The notes under the pieces were generated by a model that did no database searches, was not told the origin of the DNA, and was given only the letters and a program-made list of their open reading frames with translations. DNA of 64,000 bases from Megascapheus bottae (lineage: Eukaryota; Chordata; Mammalia; Rodentia; Geomyidae): contig JANJXV010000024.1 in NCBI GenBank assembly GCA_024803745.1, positions 9,377,427 to 9,441,426 on the forward strand. Reading direction: 5' to 3'. Positions 12,746 to 24,961 of this stretch are shown here, in pieces (position 1 is the first letter of the stretch; every line of letters begins with the position of its first letter). Position numbers and translations under genes: made by a program.

Positions 12746-14050
12746 GCCTTAAGATAACTTCTGCATTCTGAGACTGGTTTTCAAATTTTACCAAGTTCAA
12801 AACATTCATTACTTTGAAACATTTGATTAAAGGAAAATGTATCCTAGTCAATCTAAGCTTTAAATACATTTTTAAATATAAAATTGTGTGTGGAAGGAAG
12901 TATAGTTAAATTTAATTTAGGTATAAAAAAGTAAATCAGTCAGATGTATATAAAACCTGTAAATTGAATTGTTTAATGCTTTTCCCTTTGAAAAACTACT
13001 TATAGAAAATAAAAATAGAACCTCAAAAAAGTTAAACATTCTAAATTATTGGGATAATACATTGAAAGCAAATTATTTAACTGTCTTTACAATTCCAGAA
13101 AAATATCGAATTCAATTAGTAGAATTAATAAATAAACTAATAGGAAATGGAAATGTTTTCAATATCCATGTGACTGATGATGATTACTAGTAGTAGTAGT
13201 GTAGTATTATTATAGGATATGGTATCATAGTATTATTGATTATTACTATATTATTATTAGCACAGGAGAATGATCATACTGAAGCTGATTTAACCATACT
13301 TTAAAAATGGTCATGCTTATATTCTGGCATCTGAGCTACTAAGTCTTTCAATTCTCTACAAACTTTAGAATGTGCCACAAAGTCTTCTAATCCTCTATAA
13401 AAATCTATAGGAGACAATGGAAGATTGATGTAGTACTAGAGTTCTAAAGCTCAAAGATCTCATGATTATGATGGTTAAGTAATAATTCTCTTTCATTTAA
13501 ATAAATATGATTTTGCAATCAATGAAGATCACGGTGTTTGGTAAAACTGTGGAGGATATAAATTTGTGAAGAAAAGTTAAAAATCAAGGCTTATGCGGCT
13601 GTAACTTTCAAATATGTATTAGTCTGTTTTATGACAGTGTGATTAATGCTATCTCCTGGTACACTGAAAAGCAGTCTAACACCGATGAAGTGATGTTATC
13701 CTATCTATAGATGACAAATCTCTTACGAATGAACATCTGTTTGTTCCATGTAAAACCTTATGCTACTGCTTTCTACTGTTTTGTAAATCCAGTGTTCTGA
13801 ACTTGCCTGTTCTGTCTTTCCAAAGAGCTGTAATACAATACCTGCCTCTTCCACTCCCTCTTTTCCTCAGTACCTGTAAACCTTTCTTAGCATTTCCTCA
13901 AGGGAACTGCTCTGATACAGTGCTTACTACATTCAGGACTTGCCCTGGAAGGCATAATAGGAAGATCATGGTGAGGGGTTAGCCCTAGTCTCCCCCACCC
14001 CCACTTTAAAAAACTGAAGTTGTATCTGCATTACAAATTGCAGCAAGAAA
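12746..14050. other. Intergenic AT-rich DNA with imperfect TAG/TTA triplet runs
   Basis: Around 13180-13260 there is an imperfect trinucleotide stretch (GAT, TAG, ATT). The 73-codon ORF at 12969-13190 is Lys/Asn-rich and ends in this stretch. It looks like an AT-rich chance ORF. Nothing else is assigned. Confidence 0.5.
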
Positions 14051-14054
14051 AGGG

Positions 14055-14131
14055 TAAAGGCAGGGCTCAAGTGGTAGAGCCTAATAAGTGCCAGGCTTTG
14101 TGTTCAATCCCCAGTACTGCCAAAAGAGAAA
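14055..14131 (+). mobile_element. ID-like monomeric SINE
   Basis: A single tRNA-Ala-derived unit: cagggctcaagtggtagagc (A-box region), a spacer with gtgccaggc, then gtgttcaatccccagtactg (B-box region) and an A-rich tail. It lacks the B1-like or second ID half seen in the longer SINEs. Confidence 0.75.
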
Positions 14132-14884
14132 AAAATAGAAAGAATATCATATGTTCTCCTTAGTTTATTTTGTACTGTCTTATCCAACAACAGGGTTCTA
14201 TTTAACCCTACCGTGTGCTTGTCACAAAGATACTGAGAGTACACACAAAAAGTATTCATTTAATTAATGTCTCAGTATTATGAATTATTACCCAATGCTT
14301 TGCATTTGGCAAGATCTGAAAGCTAATTTTAGCATCAGTCTTAGAAAAATGGATATTGTATTTTTTCATTTATGAAAATTAAATGAATGAAAAAATATTA
14401 TTAGGAATAGATTCAAAAGTAAGTATCAGAATTACATTGGAATAAACCCAAATTAAACTGCTTATATGTATCAAGCGAATATTGAACATTGGTTTCTGTC
14501 TCTGTGAAGCCCTCACTCCTTTCTATCAGTCTCTGACGCTCAGAGAAAGGCACTTTCACCTCTATTGACACCATCTTTCCCTTTGTGTGTAGCATAGTAC
14601 TTCACAGTCTGAATTTACAATCTAACTTTAAGTTACACTGTTTCCTTTCTCATACAATACAATTTGTAGCTTACTAATACAGTTCTTATGTTCATACTCT
14701 TCCCCACCAGCCATTAAAACCGTTTTCGTTTATCTTTCAAATGCAAATACATTGATACTTTCTGAACATACAAGAACCTTTAAGGAAAAAAGTCTCATTT
14801 TAGATTACATCTAAATATCTTTTGAAGCACAATATTTTTTATTCTATAGCCTTAATACATATTTTCTCTTAAAAAAAAAACAAG

Positions 14885-15060
14885 GCTTCTCTGTTAGGTT
14901 GGTTTTATGTTGGTATAACAAAATACTCAAGGCTACACTCCACAGTATAGTCATTTACTTAAAAATCTAGTTTTGAAGACTACAAGTTTAATTTCATACT
15001 GCCCCGCCTGTTTAGTGAGGACCCACTTAATACATTACAAGGGAGTGATGTGGGCAGAAG
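14885..15060. mobile_element. Possible decayed MaLR LTR fragment
   Basis: A gttggtataacaaaatactc block followed by actgccccgcctgtttagtg, aggacccact and acattacaag recalls the reverse orientation of MaLR-type LTR 3' ends. It is too diverged for a firm family or strand call. Confidence 0.35.
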
Positions 15061-15354
15061 CCACCAATAATACTAGGTAGTTTTTCTTTGTGTAACTTAC
15101 TCTGTCTTTGAATAACTTTTCTAGAGGGACAGGAGGTGAACAAATGCAGCAGTGAAACTCTGTAGACACTACATTGAAAATGAACTATACAACTTGTGGA
15201 GGAGGGGCTCTGGAGGGAAAAACTGGGAGAAAATTGGGAAGAGGTGAAACTGTTCAAAAAGAAATGTACTTATGAACATTATGTACCTGATTTATGTAAC
15301 TGTATCCCATCTGTTCATCACCTTTATAATAACAGCCAGACCTAAACAAATATA

Positions 15355-15812
15355 GGCTCCATGGTTTCCCTCATTTGTAACAATTAGTGTACATCTAGGA
15401 GTCTCCTAGCAGAGGATCATAATAGCTCAAAAACTATGTACATATGTCCATATAGGATGAGGTTAAGTGAAATGAACCCCAGGATATGGAAACAAGAAGT
15501 TTATTATTGTGACTATTGTTCTTAATGTACTATGTGAAATTATTTCTTTTTTCTTCTTTTTCCCTTAAGGTTTATCTCATGTTGCTACTGTTTCTGACTT
15601 TGGCACTTGGTATATTATATATACATTTATTTGTGTATTTGAAAATGGAAAGGTAAGGGAAAAACAAGATGAGTAGGAGGGGGTGAGAGGAAGGAAAGTG
15701 GGAAAAAACATGGGAAGGGGTAACAGTGTTCAAGAAGTAACGTACCCACTAACTGATAAATGTATCTGCAACCGCTCTGTATATCATCCCAACAATAAAA
15801 TTAAATTTAAAA
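15355..15812 (+). mobile_element. LINE-1 3' end, 5'-truncated
   Basis: The segment from ctccatggtttccctcatttg, through ctcctagcagaggatca and catataggatgagg, to the G-rich purine tract at 15650-15715 and the CAATAAA-type end runs parallel to 52400-52820. It covers the very end of ORF2 plus the 3' UTR. It is older than the 51-kb copy, judging by more differences. Confidence 0.82.
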
Positions 15813-15875
15813 AAGAAAAAGAAAACCTTAGGCAGAATTTATGTGCAAAGCAGAAAAACTTTAAAAAATTCTTTC

Positions 15876-16085
15876 AAAATCAAATATGTTGGGCCAAGAG
15901 TTTGGCCTAGTGGTAGAGTGCTTGCCTAGCATGCATGAAGACCGAGGTTCGATTTCTAGGTACCACATATAGAAAAAGCTGGAAGTGGAGCTGTGGCTAC
16001 AGTGGTAGAGCTCTAGCCTTGAGAAAGTCCAAGGACAGCACTCAGGCCCTGAGCTCAAGCCCAGGACTGGCAAAAAAATCAAATA
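15876..16085 (+). mobile_element. Dimeric ID-like SINE with 11-bp target duplication
   Basis: Two tRNA-derived units lie head to tail. The first has ttggcctagtggtagagtgc and ggttcgatt. After a short A-rich linker the second has gctgtggctacagtggtag and gagctcaagccc, then an A-tail. aaaatcaaata flanks it at 15876-15886 and 16075-16085. The element body is about 15890-16074. Confidence 0.93.
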
Positions 16086-17970
16086 CATTTAAATAGACAC
16101 TAAACATACAATCATAATTACTATAGAAGTAAAAATTGATCTCAAAAGAAAAAAATTTAAAAATAAAAATTAAACAAAAGCAAGTACTAGAAATTCCATG
16201 AAATTCCATATGATTCTAACCATGATTTGGTCAGTTTCTCTAGGCTATGTCTTCTAAAGGTTTCATCCAGTTTAATCACAACCACACAAGGGATCAAGTT
16301 TCCAATCAAAAAAACATCAGGAGACTCAGGTTTCCCATATCCAATCCATGCTAGAGGCCCAAAGCCAAGCTCTTGCTCATCCTTCAACAAGCACAATTAA
16401 TCTCTGCCATTTCTTTGTTAAAGTATCTCTCTCATCCCATGCTCTCCTCTAATCTGACTTTCCTCTTTTTCTGAACAGATAAGAATTTTATACCTTCCCC
16501 CTGGTAGAGGCCCAAGTTTATATCATAGCTGTTAATGTATACCTTATAATTTATTTATTTTTATGATCTATCTGTCTTTGCCAGATTTTGTAAGATGTGA
16601 AGCACTAAGCTATATAGACCTTTGGATGCTACAGCAATAGCACAGAACCTTTTTACCTTTTACATAATGAATTCTAAAGAGAGTTGCTAATGCATGGGGA
16701 GACTCTTGGTGAAATCAAAATTGTTGATCTTCTCTGCAGGACAAACCTGGCCTTCAATGCCCTCCTGAGAATTTCCCAAAGACCTACTAACAGTATCTGT
16801 GAGAGGACAATGAAGCTTTGTTTTTAATCGCCTCTCAAATCCTTGCACTACGGTAGAGGGAAATGCCTTTGAAAATTATCAGACTGGAGGAAAGTGGGTG
16901 ATTTGAGCACTATCATTTAGTTGACTTGGGTATTCTCTGCAAGGTCAGGATTAAGTCTTTTTGAGTGTTTTCTACCCCTGGAACTTAATGATATTTCAAT
17001 ACATCTTGTTAGATTCTAGAAGAAAGAGAGCTCTGACTCATTATGCTAAATAGTACAGCATCTACAAAGAGAAAACACATTAAGCAGACAGAAGATCATG
17101 TGTTTCCCTACTATAGAAATTTCCAAAAGAAAGATCTTCAATCCTACAAGTTCTATCATAACTTTTAAATCCCATTGTGTCACCAGGTCAGTACCCCTGT
17201 CATCTCATGTAGACGACCATCCTATGTGTTAGGCGTCCCACAAAACTGCTGCTACCTAAACTCCTGAAGACACAAGGGAGGGTCTTCCCATAATCTAAAT
17301 GGATGTTTTCCTTTTTTAAAAGTGCTTCCTTTTAACAAGAAATAATTATGCATTAATGAAACCTCAATTTTAAGGCAGCATGTGAACATTCAAATGCTGT
17401 AATCAAGATGGAAGATCATTTTTATTATTATTGTATGGCTGTATTTAAATCTCCATTTGAAGAATTTAAGTCATACAGATTTAATCAGATTCATTTTCTC
17501 AGAGGAAGAAAATTAGAATTCAGAATGCTTTATGTGTGCTCCAAGGAGCACCAAAGACTATTGTCCACGTGAAGGCTAATGACAAGCACTGTGCTTTTCA
17601 TTCCAGGTTCAAGCCATAATTCCTCATGGGAAAACCATGCTAGCTCAGAGGTAAGTTTTTATAAAGGGCATTTTCTTTTTACTCTGCCATCTATTCAGAC
17701 TTTATACATACTCAATTATTTCTAACTTTTAAAAATAAAATTTTGCTTTGACTTTATATGTGGTGGATCATGCATATAACTCAGCGGAAATTGTACTAGT
17801 AGTTTCTATAGCATAATGATGACCTGCCTTAAAGAAGAATGCAATTATAAAAAAAAAGTAAGGCTACTATTAAGTTGTGCATAGAACCAGTAACTGTGTC
17901 TTTAAGGCAAGTAAAAGATTTATTGAGTCTTGGTTAAAAGTAGATTGACAATGACATTAAAGAATAGAGC
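16086..17970. other. Intergenic / 3' flank of GPR37, unassigned
   Basis: No exon or nameable repeat is seen. The 16187-16396 minus-strand ORF shows no family resemblance, though the region recalls a decayed LTR. Sequence near 17520-17660 is less AT-rich but gives no coding signal. Confidence 0.45.
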
Positions 17971-18466
17971 GTAATTTATTTGGTGCTATTTTGTAAATTC
18001 CTCAACATACAAACCATCTCACAATACCATATACAATATTCTTTCAATCACAACCGAAAGGTAAAATAACTGGCAAATATCACATGGCTAGAACCAATAT
18101 ATAATGATTATATTTTTAAAAAGAAAGCAAGAAATCTAGCAATTAAGTTAAGGTGCGGTAACTCTTCTTGAATAAAATATTAGCACCAGACCAGATAAAT
18201 GATCTAAAACTATCAGCTTTCTTCATTCTTCTTAAATACCTAAATATAAACGTCTTTCTCCGAGCACAAATATTAATTTGCAAAAAAAAATCAGTTCTAT
18301 AGTAGTTAATATGTATTCTTTTCTCTCTCTTTTCTCTCTCTCCCTTGCATGTTTTGTTTTGTTTATTTTTTTTTTTTCTGTAAGGAAAACTACGAAGTAA
18401 AAACTTTCACCGCATAGGAAAATTAAACCAATGACCAAGTCTGATGGAGCCAAGTCCGGTGTTTGG
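17971..18466 (-). other. GPR37: Presumptive GPR37 3' UTR with candidate poly(A) signals
   Basis: The stretch directly follows the GPR37 stop codon on the minus strand. AATAAA hexamers in the sense direction lie at 18362-18367, 17975-17980 and 17919-17924 (read as tttatt on the plus strand). The first is only about 100 bp after the stop and next to an A/T-rich run. The others would give a 3' UTR of about 0.5 kb. Sequence alone does not say which is used, and a longer UTR is possible. Confidence 0.45.
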
Positions 18467-19285
18467 TCAGCAGTGCGTCCCGACAGAAGCGAAGGTGGAC
18501 ATTTCCCGGCGGATGGTACTGAAAGGCGAGAGTTCGAGCTCGGTGGTGTACTCGTTGTCGTTGTCATCGCTGGTCACCGTGGAAGACTTCTGAATGCATG
18601 CCTCGCAGCAGCAGCAGCAGCACTCCATAAAGGCCCTGCTGAAGGGCTTGCAGAGGCAAAAGAGGAGCACGGGCGTGACGCACGACTTGAAGAACAGAAG
18701 GAACTGGCTGATGATATTGAGAAGGTCCATGGTCTGCTGGGACACTCCTGTCGCCATGTAGGCCGTGACGATGTTGCAGATGTTCTCGGGAATGATGCAA
18801 AACCCATACAGAATGGTCAGGGCCACCACTGTGCAGTTCATCTGGCTCTCCAGCTGAATCTGCCTCTTGTTCCCGCGCGTACTGGCTTTCTCTGCTTGGC
18901 GGATTTTCCTGGCAGTCACTAAGGAGCAGGTGATGGTGAACAGCGTGGGTAAGCAGAAGTAGCAACCAAAATACCACCAGAGCCTCGCGCTGTCGTAGGT
19001 GAGGGCGAGGACGTAGATGGTGTCCGGTAAATCGGGAGAGATCTTTATAATGCAGCGTTCTGCAGGAGCCCGGCCGCTGAACCCCAAGTCTTCCTTACTC
19101 AGCTGGCGCAGGACGACTTCTGGGAGAGCCAACAGCAGAGCGCCCACCCAGATCACAGCCAGCTTGGCGGTGGTTGAGGAGCAGTTTTCAATCATCTCAT
19201 AGTACATCTGCACGTTGGTGGCGGCACGGAAGCGGTCGATGCACAGTGCGCACAGAGTGAAGGTAGTGACACCCAGAGAAGCCAC
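18467..19285 (-). CDS. GPR37: GPR37 coding exon 2 (TM3 to C-terminal tail), ends at stop
   Basis: The exon encodes residues 325-596 of the receptor, beginning [21 protein letters not shown], so it starts inside TM3 and holds the DRF form of the DRY motif (Asp341-Arg342-Phe343). TM4 follows (about 366-383). Extracellular loop 2 has Cys402, the expected disulfide partner of Cys317 in exon 1. TM5 is at about 426-449, TM6 at 475-499 and TM7 at 512-536. In TM7 the usual NPxxY is replaced by a TPVLLF-type sequence. The tail has a six-Cys run (546-551) plus Cys554, typical of palmitoylated GPR37 tails, and ends in Gly-Thr-His-Cys, a PDZ-type end reported to bind scaffolds. The exon follows an intron AG (CTCCCCAG) with no frameshift or internal stop. 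GPR37 is an orphan receptor of oligodendrocytes and neurons and a parkin substrate. Prosaposin-derived ligands have been proposed but are debated. Confidence 0.97.
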   Translation of the reverse strand: MASLGVTTFTLCALCIDRFRAATNVQMYYEMIENCSSTTAKLAVIWVGALLLALPEVVLRQLSKEDLGFSGRAPAERCIIKISPDLPDTIYVLALTYDSARLWWYFGCYFCLPTLFTITCSLVTARKIRQAEKASTRGNKRQIQLESQMNCTVVALTILYGFCIIPENICNIVTAYMATGVSQQTMDLLNIISQFLLFFKSCVTPVLLFCLCKPFSRAFMECCCCCCEACIQKSSTVTSDDNDNEYTTELELSPFSTIRREMSTFASVGTHC

Positions 19286-19379
19286 CTGGGGAGAACACGG
19301 AAGAGATTTACTCTGGGCTTTCTCAGAAAGCTGAAAGAACTGGGAAATAAATACCCACTGGCCAGAGAGAAGTGAGGAG

Positions 19380-19750
19380 AGGGAAAAGGACAGGGAAGAA
19401 GGGAGGGCAAAGGAGAAAAGATTCCAAGAAGGGCCATGAGTAACTTGAGCTGGTCACCTTAAATGAATCACTGTGAGCATATTTACAGAAAAACAGTTGC
19501 AGTGATGTGGGTATTTGGGGTGGTGATGTAGACGACCAGAAAGGAGAGAGGGAGAAAGAAAAGAGGAAAAGCATAAAATAGAAAAGGAAAGAAGAAAGGG
19601 AGTGAGGGAGGGATGAGGGAGGGAGGGAAATGAAGGGAAGGAGGAAGAAAAAAGAAGGAAGGGGGACAGAAGGGTGTAGGACGGAAGGAAGGGAGGGAGG
19701 GAAGGAGGGAGGGAGGGAGGGGGGAAGGCAGACTGGAAGGAAGGAACAAA
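19380..19750. repeat. Homopurine (GGAAG/GGGA) tract upstream of GPR37 exon 2
   Basis: On the plus strand the tract is almost pure G/A, densest at 19545-19745 with GGAAGGAAGG and GGGAGGGAGG runs. In the sense direction of GPR37 it is a C/T-rich run lying roughly 100-460 bases before the exon 2 acceptor. Long ORFs reported across it are low-complexity Ser/Pro/Phe/Leu translations and not genes. Confidence 0.9.
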
Positions 19751-20047
19751 GTAGATAAAGCTATGAAGAATAGAAAGATCAAGTTCAGTATTAATTGTAA
19801 GTAAAATTGAATTCCATGATCATATTTTCTAGTAATTTGCCATGCACACAGTGAGCTCTCAAGAGAAGCACTCAGTGTTCCCAGTAAGCAGATGATTAGA
19901 GCTCATCCTCCATTTTTCCCTCAATGCAAAACAAAAAGCCTTTAAATACTTTTTTTGAAGGTAGTATAGAAAATAAGAATGAAATTTTCCAGTAGCAAAA
20001 AAGTCCATAATAAAAAAAAATTTATGCAAGTTAGTTTCCCTAACCTT

Positions 20048-20050
<3 letters not shown>
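19751..20050. other. Intronic unique sequence
   Basis: AT-rich intron between the purine tract and the GT repeat. No signal is recognised. Confidence 0.5.

Positions 20051-20094
<44 letters not shown>
20051..20094. repeat. (GT)22 microsatellite
   Basis: A perfect GT run of 22 units within the GPR37 intron. It gives a poly-Val/Cys artefact ORF on the plus strand. Confidence 0.97.
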
Positions 20095-20095
<1 letters not shown>

Positions 20096-22783
20096 GTGTA
20101 TTCTTACTGGGCATTTTCACAGGTACTGTACCATTTATGTCATCCCTCTAGTACAACTCTTGGGATGGACAATTAAAGACAGAGTATTTTTGAGTGTCTG
20201 TCTGGGTTAGCTTCAAACCGAGTGAGGTCTTCACATAGATTCCATCTGCCTATGAGATTAGGGTGACAGACCAGAGCCACTGGTAGCCATGTGAAGTTAG
20301 TTTTAGTAACAAGATTTGGTACAGGTTCCCAGGGCCCTGGAAGTAGAAGACAAAACTGACAGCCAAAGTGGGACAAACTAGGACAGAAGCTTCCTTTTGA
20401 ATTTGGAATTCCCCCCAATTCTAATGTCTTTAGGGTGTAAAAAGAGAAAAAATGGGGGAAAACAATGAAGACAGTTCTCTGCATGATAGGAGCCAGAGAG
20501 AATGGAGCCTTGAGTGGTTCTCAAGGTCAGAGATAAATACTGTAATCATCTGAGAGCATCAAATACTCAATTATTTCAGGGGAAATTTAACTAATGTACT
20601 GTGGAGTAAATGCAGTCATAATTTATATATTTGAGCAAGGCCACTGTATAGATTGTAAAATGTCAGTGAGATTGCAGATAAAACATGATTTAAAAGAAAA
20701 GTTCCTTGGTGAAAAGACTTTGAGTTTTGTCCTCACTGTACCCCCTAAAAAATATGTGTATACTACCTTCTTCTCCTATGCCTGCTTGTGGGAATGCATA
20801 AGCAACATTATAATGACATCCCTTGGCAAGTAAGGAAATAAATAAGTATAATGTTAATATCTAACTTTTTTAGAGCATGATGGGAACATGATGACAAAAG
20901 GAAAACCATTTGTCATGTAATTTTAATACTTTAAGCATGTGTTGTTTATCTACTGTAGTCAAGCTGTCTCTGTCCCCAGAGCTATGACAACTTTCTGTGT
21001 GGGTTCTGAGAGTTCTAGTGGCAAATCCTCTCTCCTCCTCCCCCACACATCATATCACACACTGTCTTCAAGTTCTCATATGGAAATGAGGAAATAGTAG
21101 CCAGGGCATGACAAGACCTAGAACTATGAGTGAACAGTCTGTAAAGAGATGCAGAAAGGTTTTAATTACATGAAAAGCAAAACTGAAGAAAAGTAGGATT
21201 GATATAGCTCTAAATCAATACAGACAGCTCACAGTTGAGCTGAAAGCATAGTTCTTACACTCCATGTTTCTTAGAACATTTTCCATGAACGAAACCACCA
21301 GCCTTATGTGAATGAGACAAATAAGCCACCTCAACATGTACTTTGTAAAACTTAACTTTCATGTTAATGAACTGTTCATATCCATGGGATTTTTTGCCTC
21401 TGTTTTCAGAACCTCAAACAATTGTAAATATTAATGGCAGCATGGCACAATTCCTTTCCAGTTATGCACTTTGCAATGCCACTAATAACCATCTTTAGGG
21501 AATCCGGGAAAGGTGTCCGCTATCTGAAAGTCTACATTAGGCAGTAGCATGTAAAAATAACAATACTTCATTATATAGATTTTTTTCAGTTGTTATATTT
21601 CTATTTCGGATTTTCAGTTATTTTGATTCCTTTCTTTTAAGATACAAAAGCATAACAAAAAAACCTTAAAGTATTCTAATGCATACCAATCTTTAAGGTT
21701 TTCTATGGCGCTTTCACCAAGGCAAATCTATGTTCATGCACCTTTCTTTCACTGTATGCCCTGAGTCAATCTACAAATATGAAGCTGTTTTATGAAGAAG
21801 TTTTATGTTCTGTATTTTTGAAAGTATAAAGTATTTCTATTAAAAGGAAAGTTTCATAATATATAAATATCACAGGCTCTAAGAAGAGACAATCTACTCA
21901 GAGCTTAGCACATCTATTCACTGGGGTATTTAGCATTGCTTAAATTCAATATGCAATGGGTAGCATCTTCTACTCCATTAATCTGCCTAATTATAAGCAT
22001 AGAGATCTTCAAATGCCTGGACCAGTTACTGCAAGTATCACCATCAGCATCCCTACATCCATGTAGGATTTGGAGCATTTCAGGACATGTAACAACAACT
22101 GTAGATGAGCAGAAGTATGGCAAGATAGGTGTGTTAGATTGCCAGATTCTGAGATATCAAAAGCTGTGCTACACACCCACTTTTAATTAGAAGGTATTTC
22201 CTGTCTCAAAAAAGCAAAACAACATTTTCCAGGTTCCATAGCGTCAATCTTACAAGATAACAAAAGCCAAGACAAATTTTAAGTAAGATTTCTATTCCCC
22301 GTCTCTTTCACTCAGGAATTCTTTTTAACAGGATTTTATGTAAAGATGATTAGATATTCAGGCAAATCCCTCTAAGTCCTAGTACTGAATTGTAACCTTA
22401 AACATGTCGTCGAAGATTTATAGTCTTCTTGACAAATCATGGATTGAGGGAACTTCCCTAGTTTTCCTACATACAATTTAAGAAGCTTCTGTATCCAGAC
22501 TCTTGTTTTCAGATTGTACTTTGTTTGTATAGAATATTCTGCAGGCAGGATCCAGCAGGACATGAAGAAACAACAATCTAGATGGTTCACAAGAGTATGA
22601 GAAAATGTTGGTGAAGTAAGCTGGGTTGTCACAAATGGTTTAGTCTGACAGTTGTTTTTTAGCAATGTTGATTTAGACATCTATGTTTTTTTCTACCCAC
22701 CACTTATGGTGTTCTCAATTCAGATATTATCTGAAGTTCTAGATAAATTCTGTGATGTGAAAGATCAAGAAAGATACAAGAAG
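20095..22783. other. GPR37 intronic sequence, nothing assigned
   Basis: Mixed AT-rich sequence with scattered short ORFs (for example 20173-20484 minus, 21936-22190 plus, 22372-22680 minus) that show no family resemblance and no splice-bounded structure. No RNA gene is seen. Confidence 0.5.
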
Positions 22784-23012
22784 GTGGGTGCAGTTGCTCA
22801 CTCCTGTAATCCTAGCTATTCAGGAGGCTGAGATCTGAGGATTGTGGTTCAAAACCACCCAAGCACTAAAGACCATGAGACATTTTCTCCAATTAACCAC
22901 TAGAAAATGGGCTGTGGGGCTGTGGCTCAAGGGGTAAGGGAGTAGCCTTGAACTGAAGAACTCAGAGACAGTATCTAGCCTCATAGTTCAAGCCCCATGA
23001 CCGACAAAAAAG
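22784..23012 (+). mobile_element. B1/ID-like dimeric SINE
   Basis: The left half is B1-like (ggtgggtgcagttgctcact, cctgtaatcctagctattc, ggaggctgagatctgagg). The right half is ID-like (gctgtggctcaaggggtaag, gttcaagcccc), with an A-rich tail. Flanking gatacaag and atacaagag suggest a target duplication of about 7-9 bp. Confidence 0.9.
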
Positions 23013-23959
23013 AAAAAATACAAGAGCCTTGCTCAGTACTTGCTCAAGCAATTTATAGAAAGCTTTAGCATGGGTAAATATTGAGCAGAACACCTCAGAA
23101 ATCAATTTTAAAAAATCATATAAAGATGAGGTTGGCCTAATTTCTGCTTACTCCAATATAAAATATATACCTATGTAATTAAAATTCCTAAATGTTAGGA
23201 TGACATGAGAAGATTTCCATCACAGTTCTTAAATATGCTTGTTTATGTACAGCCCATTAAAATTTCTAAGATGAATGGTGCAATTATATGCAATTAGAAA
23301 TCCGTATCATAAATGTTGGATCTTCTGCATTTAATGATAATATCTGATTGCTAAAATTTAGCATCACTATGAAATATGATTTGGGGAGAAAAGTTGTTAA
23401 ATGTTGGCCTGGAGGGAGCATTCTTTCAAGCAACATTCTGAGATGGAATGAATACGATGCAAACTCTTATGAATTAAACTGAAATAGGAGGAATCATTAA
23501 CTGCAACAAAACCAGAAACTGTAAATACCTTCAATAGACAGGTAACTGCTTATGAAAATTTCAAAAATGGAAAAAAAGAATCTAAAAGCAAAAAGTTTAA
23601 CTTGTGGGAAATACATCATTAATATTTTGAAAGAAAACTCAAAAATGGCAAACGAATCTAAATAAAAAACTCTAGGATCTTTCTTTCCAACAACAATGTC
23701 CAGCTGTTTTTGTATCCCAAAATAATAACAATAAAGGTCTTTCAGCTCCTATCCTGTGGACATCCCAGGCAGATGCAGTCACCTTCAGCTTTGTTGCAGC
23801 AAAACTCTTGGCTTGAATTTATACACAGGGAATGCAAATATAGACTTTGGAGTCTCTTTTTGTGATCATCCCCATACTGTCTCTGGTCCTGTTTCAGTAT
23901 TATTATGGCTTTATTGAAGTCAGTTCTCAGTGGCAAAGAGAGTGCTGCACCATCTCAGT

Positions 23960-23960
<1 letters not shown>
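23013..23960. other. GPR37 intronic sequence, nothing assigned
   Basis: AT-rich intron. The 64-codon minus-strand ORF at 23742-23936 is unrecognised and has no supporting context. Confidence 0.5.

Positions 23961-24004
<44 letters not shown>
23961..24004. repeat. (AC)22 microsatellite
   Basis: A perfect AC run of 22 units in the GPR37 intron. It is in the opposite dinucleotide orientation to the GT run about 3.9 kb away at 20051. Confidence 0.97.
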
Positions 24005-24007
<3 letters not shown>

Positions 24008-24700
24008 TTGAGAAGCAGAGTTAAGGATTACCACATGTTCCATTGTGCTTTCTCCCACCAATCTCTATGAATAGGATTGTAATCTTATGAGAGGTTTAAA
24101 CTCTAAAACAGAATTTTCTTACTATCTTTTACCTGCTTTCTCTGACCCAATGGATGAAGATACATATGGCATGGCTCATTACTCTCTAAAGAACAGATCT
24201 ATTTGATGTTACCTTACCTGCCATGTTTCTATGGTTCCACTGGCTCTGGGTCAAAGTCATGTAGTTGAGAATCAACTCAAGGAGTTAGGTTAGGGAGACT
24301 AAGAGACAAAAATTACAAAATATCTCCTGGAAATGGACACAAATATCTAACTAGTTCCCCAAATAACCCTGATATCAACCTCCCATAGTATGCACTCATT
24401 TATTTCAAGGGATATGATGTAAATCTCTGAGCATACCATGCATAACTTAGTCTAGCAGATCAGGATCACTTCAGGATTTAGTGGCTTGAGTTATATGCTA
24501 GTATCAGTTCTGATCTGTGGAATGCAAGGATGGTGCACAAATGCACCATGCCTTGAAAACCACTCAGAATTGTGTTCTCAGTATTCTTTCCGTCATTCTT
24601 GGTATACACAGTAATCTTAATAAACCTATGGGAATTTTGCTTTAAATGAAAAAAATAATAAATAGCCCAGAAACAAAGATGATCAGTTCTGTGTATTAGT

Positions 24701-24961
24701 CAAACACAGAATTTGTTTTGTTTTCATCAATCATGGGGCTTGAACTCTGGACCTGGACGCTGTGTCTGTTTTCTTCAGCTCAAGGACCGCCCTACCCCTT
24801 TAGCCACACCCCCATTTCCCATTTTCTAGTGGTTAATTGGAGATAAGGGTCTCACATTCTTTAGTGCTCTATCTGGCTTTGAGTCTAGATCCTCAGATCT
24901 CAGCCTCCTGAATAGCTAGGATTACAGGTGTGAATCACTGTACTTGGCCAAACACAAAATT
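24701..24961 (-). mobile_element. B1/ID-like dimeric SINE, minus strand, 13-bp target duplication
   Basis: On the minus strand the order is B1-like (near 24890-24945: ggaggctgagatctgagg), AATTAACCACTAGAAAATGG linker, then the ID-like unit, ending in a T-rich stretch on the plus strand. caaacacagaatt (24701-24713) and caaacacaaaatt (24949-24961) flank it with one mismatch. Confidence 0.92.

Noticed and set aside
15892..16074. tRNA gene-like A and B boxes
   Set aside because: Boxes belong to SINEs with A-tails and target duplications. They lack a foldable acceptor stem and are not tRNA genes.
18431..18977. Plus- and minus-strand ORFs of 77-163 codons over GPR37 exon 2
   Set aside because: Shadows of exon 2 in other frames and on the opposite strand, with no family resemblance.
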